Part shown: piece by piece, positions 26,519 to 33,979 of the stretch
Layout of the letters: each line of letters begins with the position of its first letter
Numbering within the stretch: position 1 is the first letter of the stretch
Origin: J051 sp040289295
GTDB lineage: Bacteria > Armatimonadota > Fimbriimonadia > Fimbriimonadales > ATM1
Direction of reading: 5' to 3'
DNA length: 64,000 nt
Assembly: GCA_040289295.1 (NCBI GenBank)
Contig: PSLA01000011.1
Location: forward strand, 10,780-74,779
The notes under the pieces: model-generated
Database searches by the model: none
The model's input: the letters and a program-made list of their open reading frames with translations, nothing else
What the model was told of the DNA's origin: nothing
Made by a program: the position numbers and the translations under genes

Positions 26519-28251
26519 TGCTCGACCCACGGTTCAAGCATATGCTGCTACAGCAGCGGCGCCTCATCCTGATGGGGCTGCTGTGCGCTTTGTTCGCCGC
26601 GGTCATCAACGTCGGAACGGCGGAACTCATCCGGCGGACGCTAGGAGCAGCGACCGAGGGTAACACGAGGCTGCTCGGGCTGATCTCGCTCTTTGTCATC
26701 TTTATCTTTTCAGTCAAGTACTGGTTCTCGCGCGGTCAGGCCTATTTTCTTACGCGAGCGGCTCACCGACTCACCGCCGACCTGCGCAAGCGCCTGTTCG
26801 GTAAGTTGCAGCAGCTCCCGCTTGCATACTACAACGAAAAGAAAGTCGGCTCGTTGCAGAGCATCTTGACGAACGATGTCAGCGTTGTGCAAACGGGCCT
26901 TCCGCTCGTACGTGACTTTGTGGATTCGCCGGTGTTGGTTCTGGGCGGCATGGCGTACATGTTTTTCGTGAGTTGGAAGCTGGCGCTCGTTTCGTTGCTG
27001 GCGATACCGCCTATTGCGTACGTCATCCTGACAACGTCGCGCAGGGTGAGGCGTGATCAAGGCGTTGTGCAGCGCAGCCTCGGGGACATCGGCGCGATCA
27101 TGCAAGAGTCGCTCAGCGGGGTTCGCGTCGTCAAGTCTTTCGCCGCCGAGGAACGCGAGACCAAACGATTCGACGACCGCGTGGAGGAGAACTTCGCAGA
27201 CAATATGCGCGTAGTACGACGCGTAACTCGACTTCGGCCACTGGTTGAGTTCATTGGCGCGATTGCCGTTGCGGGCATTCTCTGGTATGGGGGATTTCTC
27301 GTCGCAATGCAGGAGATTCGCGTTGAGGGTCTTATGGCGTTTATCTTTGCTGTTGACCGCGTTGTGCGCGGTGCGACGGGGCTGGGCAACATCGGGAACA
27401 TCATGGCACAGGTTCGAGCCGCCATTGACCGGATCTACTCGGAAGTGCTGGATGCGACACCGGAAACCATTGATGAGAACGCAACGCTCACCATCGCCAA
27501 CCCACGGGGGCACATACGGTTCCTGGGCGTTGGTTTCGTGTATCCGGACGGAACCCGCGCACTCGAAGACATCAATCTCGACATCAAGCCCGGATCATCA
27601 GTCGCTTTCGTTGGCAGCAGCGGCGCGGGCAAAAGTACCCTAGCTGATCTCTTACTTAAGTTCTATAAGCCAACCGAGGGAATCATCGAATTCGACAGTA
27701 CCGACATCAGCGAGCTGAACACGCGCTGGCTCCGCGAGAGGTTCGGCGTTGTTCCGCAGCAGACGCTCCTCTTCGCGGGAACTGTCGCTGAGAACATTAC
27801 TTTCGGCAAGCCCGACGCGACGATGGACCAGATACGGCAAGCCGCCGAAAGGGCCCACGCACTCGAATTCATCGAAGCGATGCCAAACGGCTTTGACACG
27901 ATGCTAGGGGAACGCGGCGTCCGGCTCTCGGGGGGAGAGATGCAACGCATCGCCATCGCCCGCGCATTGTTGGTCGACCCCACCGTGCTGCTACTCGACG
28001 AGGCGACTTCCGCCCTTGACGCCGTGAGCGAAAGGAAGGTGCAGGAGGCGCTCGACCAGGTGATGCATGAGCGTACCACCATCCTCATCGCTCACCGCCT
28101 TACGACCGCCGCACGTGCCGATCGAATAGTGGTGCTCCATCGTGGACGCGTCGTCGAGGTCGGCTCTCACGATGCGCTTATGCGCCAGAACGGCTATTAC
28201 GCCAAAATGTATCATGCCTTTAGCGAAGGCATCTTCGATGGGAGCCTATAA
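26518..28251 (+). CDS. msbA: MsbA-like lipid A / lipid ABC exporter
   Basis: Half-transporter of 577 residues with an N-terminal six-helix membrane domain (for example LILMGLLCALFAAVINVG) and a C-terminal ATPase: Walker A GSSGAGKST from residue 366, signature LSGGEMQR from about 470, Walker B VLLLDEATSALD from about 490, then the His loop IAHRL. It starts with GTG 26518 immediately after lpxB, which argues that it flips the lipid A core. The general type I exporter family also carries drugs and peptides, so the substrate is inferred from context. Confidence 0.88.
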   Translation: MLDPRFKHMLLQQRRLILMGLLCALFAAVINVGTAELIRRTLGAATEGNTRLLGLISLFVIFIFSVKYWFSRGQAYFLTRAAHRLTADLRKRLFGKLQQLPLAYYNEKKVGSLQSILTNDVSVVQTGLPLVRDFVDSPVLVLGGMAYMFFVSWKLALVSLLAIPPIAYVILTTSRRVRRDQGVVQRSLGDIGAIMQESLSGVRVVKSFAAEERETKRFDDRVEENFADNMRVVRRVTRLRPLVEFIGAIAVAGILWYGGFLVAMQEIRVEGLMAFIFAVDRVVRGATGLGNIGNIMAQVRAAIDRIYSEVLDATPETIDENATLTIANPRGHIRFLGVGFVYPDGTRALEDINLDIKPGSSVAFVGSSGAGKSTLADLLLKFYKPTEGIIEFDSTDISELNTRWLRERFGVVPQQTLLFAGTVAENITFGKPDATMDQIRQAAERAHALEFIEAMPNGFDTMLGERGVRLSGGEMQRIAIARALLVDPTVLLLDEATSALDAVSERKVQEALDQVMHERTTILIAHRLTTAARADRIVVLHRGRVVEVGSHDALMRQNGYYAKMYHAFSEGIFDGSL

Positions 28252-28297
28252 CATCGTCCCACAGAAACGTAAGCGCTCCAGAGTCCGACAACGTTGC

Positions 28298-28354
28298 CCA
28301 AGGGGGAGCGAGCGTCCTCACGAGCCTTAGGGAGCGCGAGCGTCCTCGCGAGCA
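28298..28354. repeat. Two tandem copies of the dispersed GC-rich repeat
   Basis: Two head-to-tail copies (28298-28326 and 28327-28354) in the spacer between msbA and fahA. The second contains GGGAGCGCGAGCGTCC then TCGCGAGCA, one inserted base away from the consensus seen exactly at 50935-50961. The first is more degenerate. The remainder of the 187-bp spacer shows no recognisable terminator. Confidence 0.8.
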
Positions 28355-28438
28355 TCAATGTACCGGCGCAGTTCTAAGCGGAACAATCCGTGCCGCTCCT
28401 ACACTCTTGTTCCCCCCGCACTCGGCTGATGGAGAGCG

Positions 28439-29710
28439 CTACGGTTCGATTGCCGGGAGAACGGTTCCCTCGCACTCGCCGAAGCCCACCCGGTAGCCAT
28501 CGCCCTGACACCAACCGCGCAGGATCACGCTATCGCCGTCGCTGAGGAACGCGCGTTGCTCGCCTGTCTCTTCGAGGCGAATTGGTCTCTCCCCGCGCCA
28601 AGCAAGTTCAAGCATCGACCCGTAGGAATCAGGCGCCTCTCCGCTCACGGTGCCAGATGCGTAGAGGTCGCCGACGCGCACGTTCGTTCCGTTTACGCTT
28701 TGGTGGGCGAGTTGCTGAGGAATCGTCCAATACATGTGGCGAAAGTTCGTCTTTGATATCCGCTGAAGACGGGTCATCTGTTCGCTCTTCAGCCATACTT
28801 CCAGCTCGATGTCAATGGCCCATTTGTCGTCGCAGCGCAAGTAGGGTAGCACCTGCGGCTCTTGCGGCGGAGGCTCGACGAAGAACGGTTCAAGCGCATC
28901 GAGCGTGACAACCCACGGGCTGATCGTGGTCGCAAAGGACTTGGCGAGGAACGGCCCAAGCGGCTGATACTCCCATTTCTGGATGTCCCGTGCCGACCAA
29001 TCGTTGAGCAACACCAGCCCGAAAACGTAGTCCCTAGCCTCGGCGGTCGAAATCCGGTTTCCCAGCGGGTTGTTCTTCCCGGTGAAGAACCCCACCTCGA
29101 GTTCGAAGTCAAGTGCTCGCGTCGGCCCGAAGACAGGGGCATCCACTGAATCAGGCTTCGTCTGTCCAAGTGGGCGATGAAACTTCGTTCCGGACACGAC
29201 GACGCTTGACGCGCGGCCGTTGTATCCCACCGGCAGGTGTTTCCAGTTCGGCATCAGCGGGTTGTCCGGTCGAAACATGCGGCCAACGTTCGTTGCGTGC
29301 TGCTCGGAGGAGTAGAAGTCAACGTAGTCGCCGATCGCAAACGGAAGGGCGGGCCGCGTTTCAGCCATTGGGATCAAGCACTCCTCGCGCAGTTCCGCGT
29401 CGTCGCGCAGGTCCGGAGTGTTCGCCGCGAGGAGCCGTTGCACGTTTGCGCGTACCGCTCTCCATGCCGTCGGTCCGAGACTGACGAAGCGATTCAGCTT
29501 GGCTCGATTGAAAATGCTTGCGGGCGCGCCGACGTTGAATCGCCGTGCAAGAGCCGCCAGATCAAGAACGAACTCGCCAACGGCTATTCCAACCCGACGG
29601 TGCTTGCCTCGCGGCGAGAAGATACCGAACGGCAGGTTGTGGATGGAGAAATCGCAGTCTTCGGGGATATCAAGCCACGACTTCAACTTAGGATCGTGAC
29701 CATCACGCAT
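28439..29710 (-). CDS. fahA: Fumarylacetoacetase
   Basis: Hydrolyses fumarylacetoacetate to fumarate and acetoacetate, the last step of tyrosine/homogentisate breakdown. 423 residues: the eukaryote-like N-terminal domain (SWLDIPEDCDFSIHNLPFGIFSP) and the catalytic FAH domain with PVGYNGRASSVVVSGT, FELEVGFFTGK, LLNDWSARDIQKWEYQPLGPF and GEAPDSYGSMLEL. ATG 29710 overlaps the upstream gene by 8 bases and gives the usual N-terminus. No other homogentisate pathway gene is in the window, but the two upstream genes share its operon. Confidence 0.93.
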   Translation of the reverse strand: MRDGHDPKLKSWLDIPEDCDFSIHNLPFGIFSPRGKHRRVGIAVGEFVLDLAALARRFNVGAPASIFNRAKLNRFVSLGPTAWRAVRANVQRLLAANTPDLRDDAELREECLIPMAETRPALPFAIGDYVDFYSSEQHATNVGRMFRPDNPLMPNWKHLPVGYNGRASSVVVSGTKFHRPLGQTKPDSVDAPVFGPTRALDFELEVGFFTGKNNPLGNRISTAEARDYVFGLVLLNDWSARDIQKWEYQPLGPFLAKSFATTISPWVVTLDALEPFFVEPPPQEPQVLPYLRCDDKWAIDIELEVWLKSEQMTRLQRISKTNFRHMYWTIPQQLAHQSVNGTNVRVGDLYASGTVSGEAPDSYGSMLELAWRGERPIRLEETGEQRAFLSDGDSVILRGWCQGDGYRVGFGECEGTVLPAIEP

Positions 29711-30620
29711 CGCCGACGACCTCCGGTGCAGCGTCCTTCCAAAGCCCAAGCGCTTCGAGAGCCTGAATCGGCTCATCCACCGAGCACGAGCCGAAACTGC
29801 GAACGAGCGAGCGGGCGTCACGGATCTGCTCTACGGTGAGGTGCTTGTCCTTCCATCGAATGGATTCATGGTCAAAAGCGAACGCGCTCGGTTCCGTCTC
29901 GGTCAGCAGCTCCACCAACTCGTTCTCGTCGGTGACCGTTCTTGTGAAAGCAAACATGCCACCCAGCAATGCGTTCAAGAAGCCGAACAGGTGCGCGCCG
30001 ACATCTTTGTCGAAGTGGTAGGTCGCTTGGTGCAAACCGGCGGTGAATTTTATTGGCAGCGACCTGTGTGCGCACTCGATGAGGAACTGTGCCACCGCCT
30101 CGGGCGAAGGAATTAGGTCGGGAGTCGTACCGCCCGTGCGCAGTTTTGCCATAAAGCGCCCGTCCTCGCGAATCGCATCCAGGGCAGCCGGCAGCGCATC
30201 GCGCCACCCTTCAACGACGGGCACTTCGAGAAACGCGTGCACGCCCGCCTCTATGCGGCAGCGAGCGAGTAATTCTGCCACTTCCCGGCGTTCGACACTC
30301 AGCGGCGGGATCTTGCCTTCCCATCCTCGGTATCGCACTCCATCGAGCGAGCGCACATGCTCGATGCTTTGAAGGGCCTCATCAGAGTCAGGCGTATCAG
30401 TCGAGAGGAGGATTAACTCGAGCGGGCGGCTACGCCGGGAAGCCTCGAACTCGCCCAGCCTGTTGGACGGGCAGATGAACCCGGTTACGATCCACGCCTC
30501 AGCGCCGGTGACATGGCGGAGGTACTCCTCCACCGCGTCGCTCATCGAAAGCGACGCCGGTGGAAACAGCCCTGCGTAATCGATAACTTTCGCGAGTAGC
30601 GAACGTACCGATGCGAACAT
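29703..30620 (-). CDS. Conserved-looking protein of unknown function upstream of fahA
   Basis: 305 residues, no signal peptide. It opens with VIDYAGLFPPASLSMSDAVEEYLRH and contains AEAWIVTGFICPSNRL, a central PVVEGWRDALPAALDAI, then FMAKLRTGGTTPDLIPSPEAVAQFLIECA and LPIKFTAGLHQATYH. Alternating strands and helices with a late KFTAGLH suggest a TIM-barrel-like fold. I recall similar uncharacterised proteins in other bacteria but cannot name a family. ATG 30620 lies 4 bases after the C1 peptidase stop, and its end overlaps fahA by 8 bases, so the three genes are one transcription unit. Confidence 0.8.
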   Translation of the reverse strand: MFASVRSLLAKVIDYAGLFPPASLSMSDAVEEYLRHVTGAEAWIVTGFICPSNRLGEFEASRRSRPLELILLSTDTPDSDEALQSIEHVRSLDGVRYRGWEGKIPPLSVERREVAELLARCRIEAGVHAFLEVPVVEGWRDALPAALDAIREDGRFMAKLRTGGTTPDLIPSPEAVAQFLIECAHRSLPIKFTAGLHQATYHFDKDVGAHLFGFLNALLGGMFAFTRTVTDENELVELLTETEPSAFAFDHESIRWKDKHLTVEQIRDARSLVRSFGSCSVDEPIQALEALGLWKDAAPEVVGDA

Positions 30621-30624
30621 CCGA

Positions 30625-32046
30625 CTACTTCCTTCCTTCTCTGGCGAGAGCGCCCATCGGATCCCACGGTGGAAGAGCGACCGGCTCCTCGCCGAGAACT
30701 TTGCGCAAGGGCTTCGGCAAGAGCGCGACGTCCGCGGCGACTTCATACACGTACTCGTCAAACCACTCATCGGACATGACGAGGTAGCCCTTGTCGCCGC
30801 TTTCTTGGCCCCAGCTGTTTTCGACGCGCCAATAAGTAGGATTGCCATCGTCGTCGAGGTTGAAGCCTGCGAGCACCATGGCGTGATTCATCATGCTGTC
30901 GCGATAATCGAGGCGCGATGCCTTGTCGAGTTGGATCTCGCAGCCGTACAGCGCTTCAAAGTCGAAGATGGAGGTGTCCAGCACGCCGAGTTCGCGCTCG
31001 AGGTATTTGCCGACATCGCAACCGAACCATACCGGTTCGCCCTTCTTGATCATCGCGATCGCCACTTGCTTAAGCACTTTGATCTCAGTGTTTAGGTACC
31101 TAACGATCCGCCCGCCGACCACGTTGCCGAGATACTCGACGGTGTACATCGTATTCATGCGCTTGGAAGGCTGGGGGCAGTGAATCAAGCAAACCTTGTC
31201 CTCAATCGTATCGGAGAGGTACTCGATGAAGAACTCCTGCGGCGTCATCCAGCCCCTGCGATGGAACTTCCCCGCCTTGTCCCTCCATTGCCAGAAGAAC
31301 TGAGTGGGCGGATCGCCGAGGTGGATGGAGAGGATGCGATACACTGTCTCGAGCATCTGCCGCTTATGCTTGCGAAGTTCGCGCTTCGTAGCTCCGGCAG
31401 CAGCGCCTCGCCTCAACTCCATCGCGAACTCGCGCAGCTTCGACGTGAGGAACGCGTTCATCGCACCCGAGTTGCCGCTGCTCTCCACTTCGGGCATCAC
31501 TGACTTGGGAACGACGCCGTACTTCTCGATGAGGTTGACGAACATGTCCCACTGGCCGCCGTCCTGAATCGGGTCCGTAAGGATGAAATCGAGCAGCCGA
31601 CTGCCAACCGGCTCGTCGAGCGTTTGCAACACGCTCTCGAGAAAGTAGTTTGACTTTTCCAACTTGTCCCAAAACATGAGGTAAGCCTGAGACAGTTCGA
31701 AGTCAGGCTTCAGTTTCAGATTCTCTATAAGTTGCGCTCGCATTGTGTTCAAACCCGCAAACAGCCAGCAGCGGCCGCTGCGCATCTGGTTCGTTGCCTC
31801 GCCGGTCTTTGCAACGTGGCTGAACGTGTGGCTGATCTTGGTTACCGCTTCACGGTTCAGTGCGACTTGCAGCGCGGGATTACGTGTTACCGCGTTACGA
31901 GCAAGCCGGTTCTTGTCATCCGCCACGAAGTTCCGTCGGAAGCCGCTGATGTGTGCCTGAGTCAGGGTGCCTGCGGCGGGAACGCCATTACGATTGGCGG
32001 TGGCGGCGGATGGTTTCGTTGCTCTCTTTCGGGTTTTGGTTGCCAT
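30625..32046 (-). CDS. C1-family aminopeptidase (bleomycin hydrolase / PepC type)
   Basis: Cytoplasmic papain-like cysteine aminopeptidase of 473 residues. The catalytic Cys93 is in SGRCWLFAGLN, His388 in NHAMVLAGFN and Asn410 in ENSWG, with the conserved N-terminal motif (LQVALNREAVTKISHTFSHV). The family forms hexameric barrels with the C-terminus in the active site. It differs in a basic, Ala-rich N-terminal extension (MATKTRKRATKPSAATANRN). First gene of the operon with the unknown protein and fahA. Its start lies 54 bases from the tRNA-His gene on the other strand. Confidence 0.9.
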   Translation of the reverse strand: MATKTRKRATKPSAATANRNGVPAAGTLTQAHISGFRRNFVADDKNRLARNAVTRNPALQVALNREAVTKISHTFSHVAKTGEATNQMRSGRCWLFAGLNTMRAQLIENLKLKPDFELSQAYLMFWDKLEKSNYFLESVLQTLDEPVGSRLLDFILTDPIQDGGQWDMFVNLIEKYGVVPKSVMPEVESSGNSGAMNAFLTSKLREFAMELRRGAAAGATKRELRKHKRQMLETVYRILSIHLGDPPTQFFWQWRDKAGKFHRRGWMTPQEFFIEYLSDTIEDKVCLIHCPQPSKRMNTMYTVEYLGNVVGGRIVRYLNTEIKVLKQVAIAMIKKGEPVWFGCDVGKYLERELGVLDTSIFDFEALYGCEIQLDKASRLDYRDSMMNHAMVLAGFNLDDDGNPTYWRVENSWGQESGDKGYLVMSDEWFDEYVYEVAADVALLPKPLRKVLGEEPVALPPWDPMGALAREGRK

Positions 32047-32100
32047 TACAGGCCCTTTATACCGGTCGCGGTGGCGTCGGGTAAACTCCCGTGTACCCGT

Positions 32101-32177
32101 GGCGGTAGTAGCTCAGGGGCTAGAGCGCCTGATTGTGGTTCAGGAGGTCGTGGGTTCAAGTCCCATCTGCCGCCCCA
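32101..32177 (+). tRNA. tRNA-His (anticodon GUG)
   Basis: Full cloverleaf. G-1 at 32101, acceptor GCGGTAG paired with CTGCCGC (one G-U pair), TA, D-stem GCTC/GAGC, anticodon stem CCTGA/TCAGG with loop TTGTGGT and anticodon GTG at 32135-32137, T-stem GTGGG/CCCAT with loop TTCAAGT. The extra G-1 opposite C73 is the histidine identity element. CCA is encoded (32175-32177). Confidence 0.97.
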
Positions 32178-32198
32178 TCCATGTCGTGTAAAAGCGAA

Positions 32199-32224
32199 AG
32201 CCGGGCATTGTAACACACCCGGCT
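32199..32224. terminator. Hairpin terminator candidate between tRNA-His and the YHS lipoprotein gene
   Basis: AGCCGGG (32199-32205) pairs with CCCGGCT (32218-32224), loop 12 bases. On the minus strand it is followed by TTCGCTTTTAC, a reasonable T-rich tail for ending the efflux operon whose last stop is at 32247. On the plus strand it lies 21 bases after tRNA-His. Confidence 0.5.
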
Positions 32225-32246
32225 CCGAGGCTGATTTTAGCGGACG

Positions 32247-32666
32247 CTAAGCGCCCGAATCGCCAGTTCCCGCATGGCCGGTCTCGGTCTTGACGGTGCC
32301 TCCCGTGGCGCCCTTCTTCGCGTACTTCGCCGGATCTTTCTTAAACTGCTCGGGGCAGCCGTCGCAGCAGAAGTAGTACCGCATACCCTCGTAGTCTTGG
32401 TAGCCGACAGCCTTCTCCTTGCTCTCGATGACCGTGCCCATCACGGGGCAGATGATCTCGCCCTTCTCATTGGTGTAGGCGACCGGTTCGGCCTTAGAAT
32501 CGCCCATGCGAGGATCCGGGGCGGTCTGTTCTGGAGTCGTCGTCGACGTCGAGTCGGACGTCGGCGCGGTATCGGTGGGCTCTTCTGCGGTCTTGTTGCA
32601 GCCCCAAAGCGCGACTGCTCCAATCACCGCAAGCAAGGCGATAATCCAAACGTTTTTGATGTTCAC
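32247..32666 (-). CDS. YHS-domain lipoprotein, probably metal binding
   Basis: 139 residues. Lipoprotein signal (IIALLAVIGAVALWGC, Cys23), a Thr/Ser/Pro-rich linker, then a YHS-type domain at about 72-116: CPVMGTVIESKEKAVGYQDYEGMRYYFCCDGCPEQFKKDP with Cys73, Cys100, Cys101 and Cys104. YHS domains are found fused to copper and heavy-metal ATPases and chaperones. AGGAGG precedes the ATG. Last gene of the RND efflux operon, so a periplasmic metal donor or sensor role is plausible. Confidence 0.85.
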   Translation of the reverse strand: MNIKNVWIIALLAVIGAVALWGCNKTAEEPTDTAPTSDSTSTTTPEQTAPDPRMGDSKAEPVAYTNEKGEIICPVMGTVIESKEKAVGYQDYEGMRYYFCCDGCPEQFKKDPAKYAKKGATGGTVKTETGHAGTGDSGA

Positions 32667-32701
32667 GTGGTTGACCTCCTGTTAGGTTGATTTTACCCTT
32701 T

Positions 32702-33979
32702 TTAGGGTTGCCGACCCAGTGCCCTGAGCAAGTCAGCCTCGGCGTTCCGGTCGAACCGGCGCGCTTCCGCGACCGCCACGCGAGCGGCGATAAGGTCAGC
32801 GAGCACGACCTGTACTTCGGCGTGCACAGCCTTTCCTACGTCAAAACGCAGCCGGGCGATTCGGTACGCCTCCTCCGAAGCCTGCAATTCCGCCTCAGCG
32901 TGCCGCAAGACATCGGGGACGGCGCTACGCCTCGCCCAGGCGGCGCGAACCTCGACGGCCACGTCAAGGAGCGCTGCCCCAAGACGGGATTCAGCCGCCA
33001 GCCCCCCCGCCGTCGCCTCACTGGCACGCGCACGACGCATCCCCCCATCCGCCAAAGGCATGGTTAGGAGGAGGCCAACCGTAGCGTTGCTCGACGAGCC
33101 ACCCCGCTCGCTGCCAAATGTGATCTGCGTGCCAAACACGCTCAGCTCCGGCAGGGCTGAGCGTCGAGCCATCTCTGCCTCAGCGCCCTGCCGTCTTGCA
33201 CGGGCGCGCTCAGCGAGCAGTTCCGGACGACGGTCGTACGCTTCCCCAAGAGCGGACTCCAGCGTGTCGGGCAATTGTTGTGCGCGCCAATCTCCCGGTC
33301 GCGCGCCGTCACGCAGCCCGCCGCCGACCGCGGCCCCGAGTTCGGCGATCGACGCTTCGAGGTCCGCTTCGGCGATACGCAGGTCCCGGCGAGCGCGGGC
33401 GGTTTGCGCTTGCGCTGCGAAGAGGAACGCCTCGGGAATCTTGCCCTCCTCAAAGCGCGCTTTCGCCAGCGACTCCATCTCTTCGGCAGCGAGCAGGCCC
33501 GCTTCGTAAGCGGCGACAGCCTCCGTACGATACGCAGCCTCCGCGAACGCCTTGCGCACGCGGTAGGCAACCTGCAGCCGAGCGAGCGCAAGCGCCTGCT
33601 CCGCCTCGCGAACCTCGAATCCGCCGACGTCCCTGGCTGCTGCATCGCGTGCCGAGGTGAAGATGCGCCATTGGAACGTCAGGCTCGCGGCGAAGAACGC
33701 GTCGCGCGGGAGCATGAACATGCGCGACGGCTCGAGCATGGACATGAACCCCGTGTCGCCGCGCCCCTCGGAGCCGACCGAATGCATGGCAAGGAACGGC
33801 GCGAATTCAGCGAGCAGTTGTCGTCGCCGAGCGTGCGCCGCTTCCACGAGTTGCTCTGCCTCGCGCACGCGCGGGTGGCTCTTCAGAGCCATCTTCAACG
33901 CGTCGTCAAGCGAAATCGGCTGCTGGGCGCTCAGCACGACAGCCATGAGGACGAAAATGGTGCTAACCGTTGGTTTCAT
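32702..33979 (-). CDS. TolC-family outer membrane efflux protein
   Basis: Outer-membrane channel of the tripartite pump. 425 residues with a signal peptide (MKPTVSTIFVLMAVVLSA), then two repeats of long Ala/Arg/Glu-rich helices (SLDDALKMALKSHPRVREAEQLVEAAHARR ... LGEAYDRRPELLAERARARRQGAEAEMARR) typical of OEP domains. ATG 33979 has GGAGG upstream and overlaps the RND gene by 17 bases. Its place after MFP and RND genes matches the CusC/CzcC arrangement. Confidence 0.9.
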   Translation of the reverse strand: MKPTVSTIFVLMAVVLSAQQPISLDDALKMALKSHPRVREAEQLVEAAHARRRQLLAEFAPFLAMHSVGSEGRGDTGFMSMLEPSRMFMLPRDAFFAASLTFQWRIFTSARDAAARDVGGFEVREAEQALALARLQVAYRVRKAFAEAAYRTEAVAAYEAGLLAAEEMESLAKARFEEGKIPEAFLFAAQAQTARARRDLRIAEADLEASIAELGAAVGGGLRDGARPGDWRAQQLPDTLESALGEAYDRRPELLAERARARRQGAEAEMARRSALPELSVFGTQITFGSERGGSSSNATVGLLLTMPLADGGMRRARASEATAGGLAAESRLGAALLDVAVEVRAAWARRSAVPDVLRHAEAELQASEEAYRIARLRFDVGKAVHAEVQVVLADLIAARVAVAEARRFDRNAEADLLRALGRQP

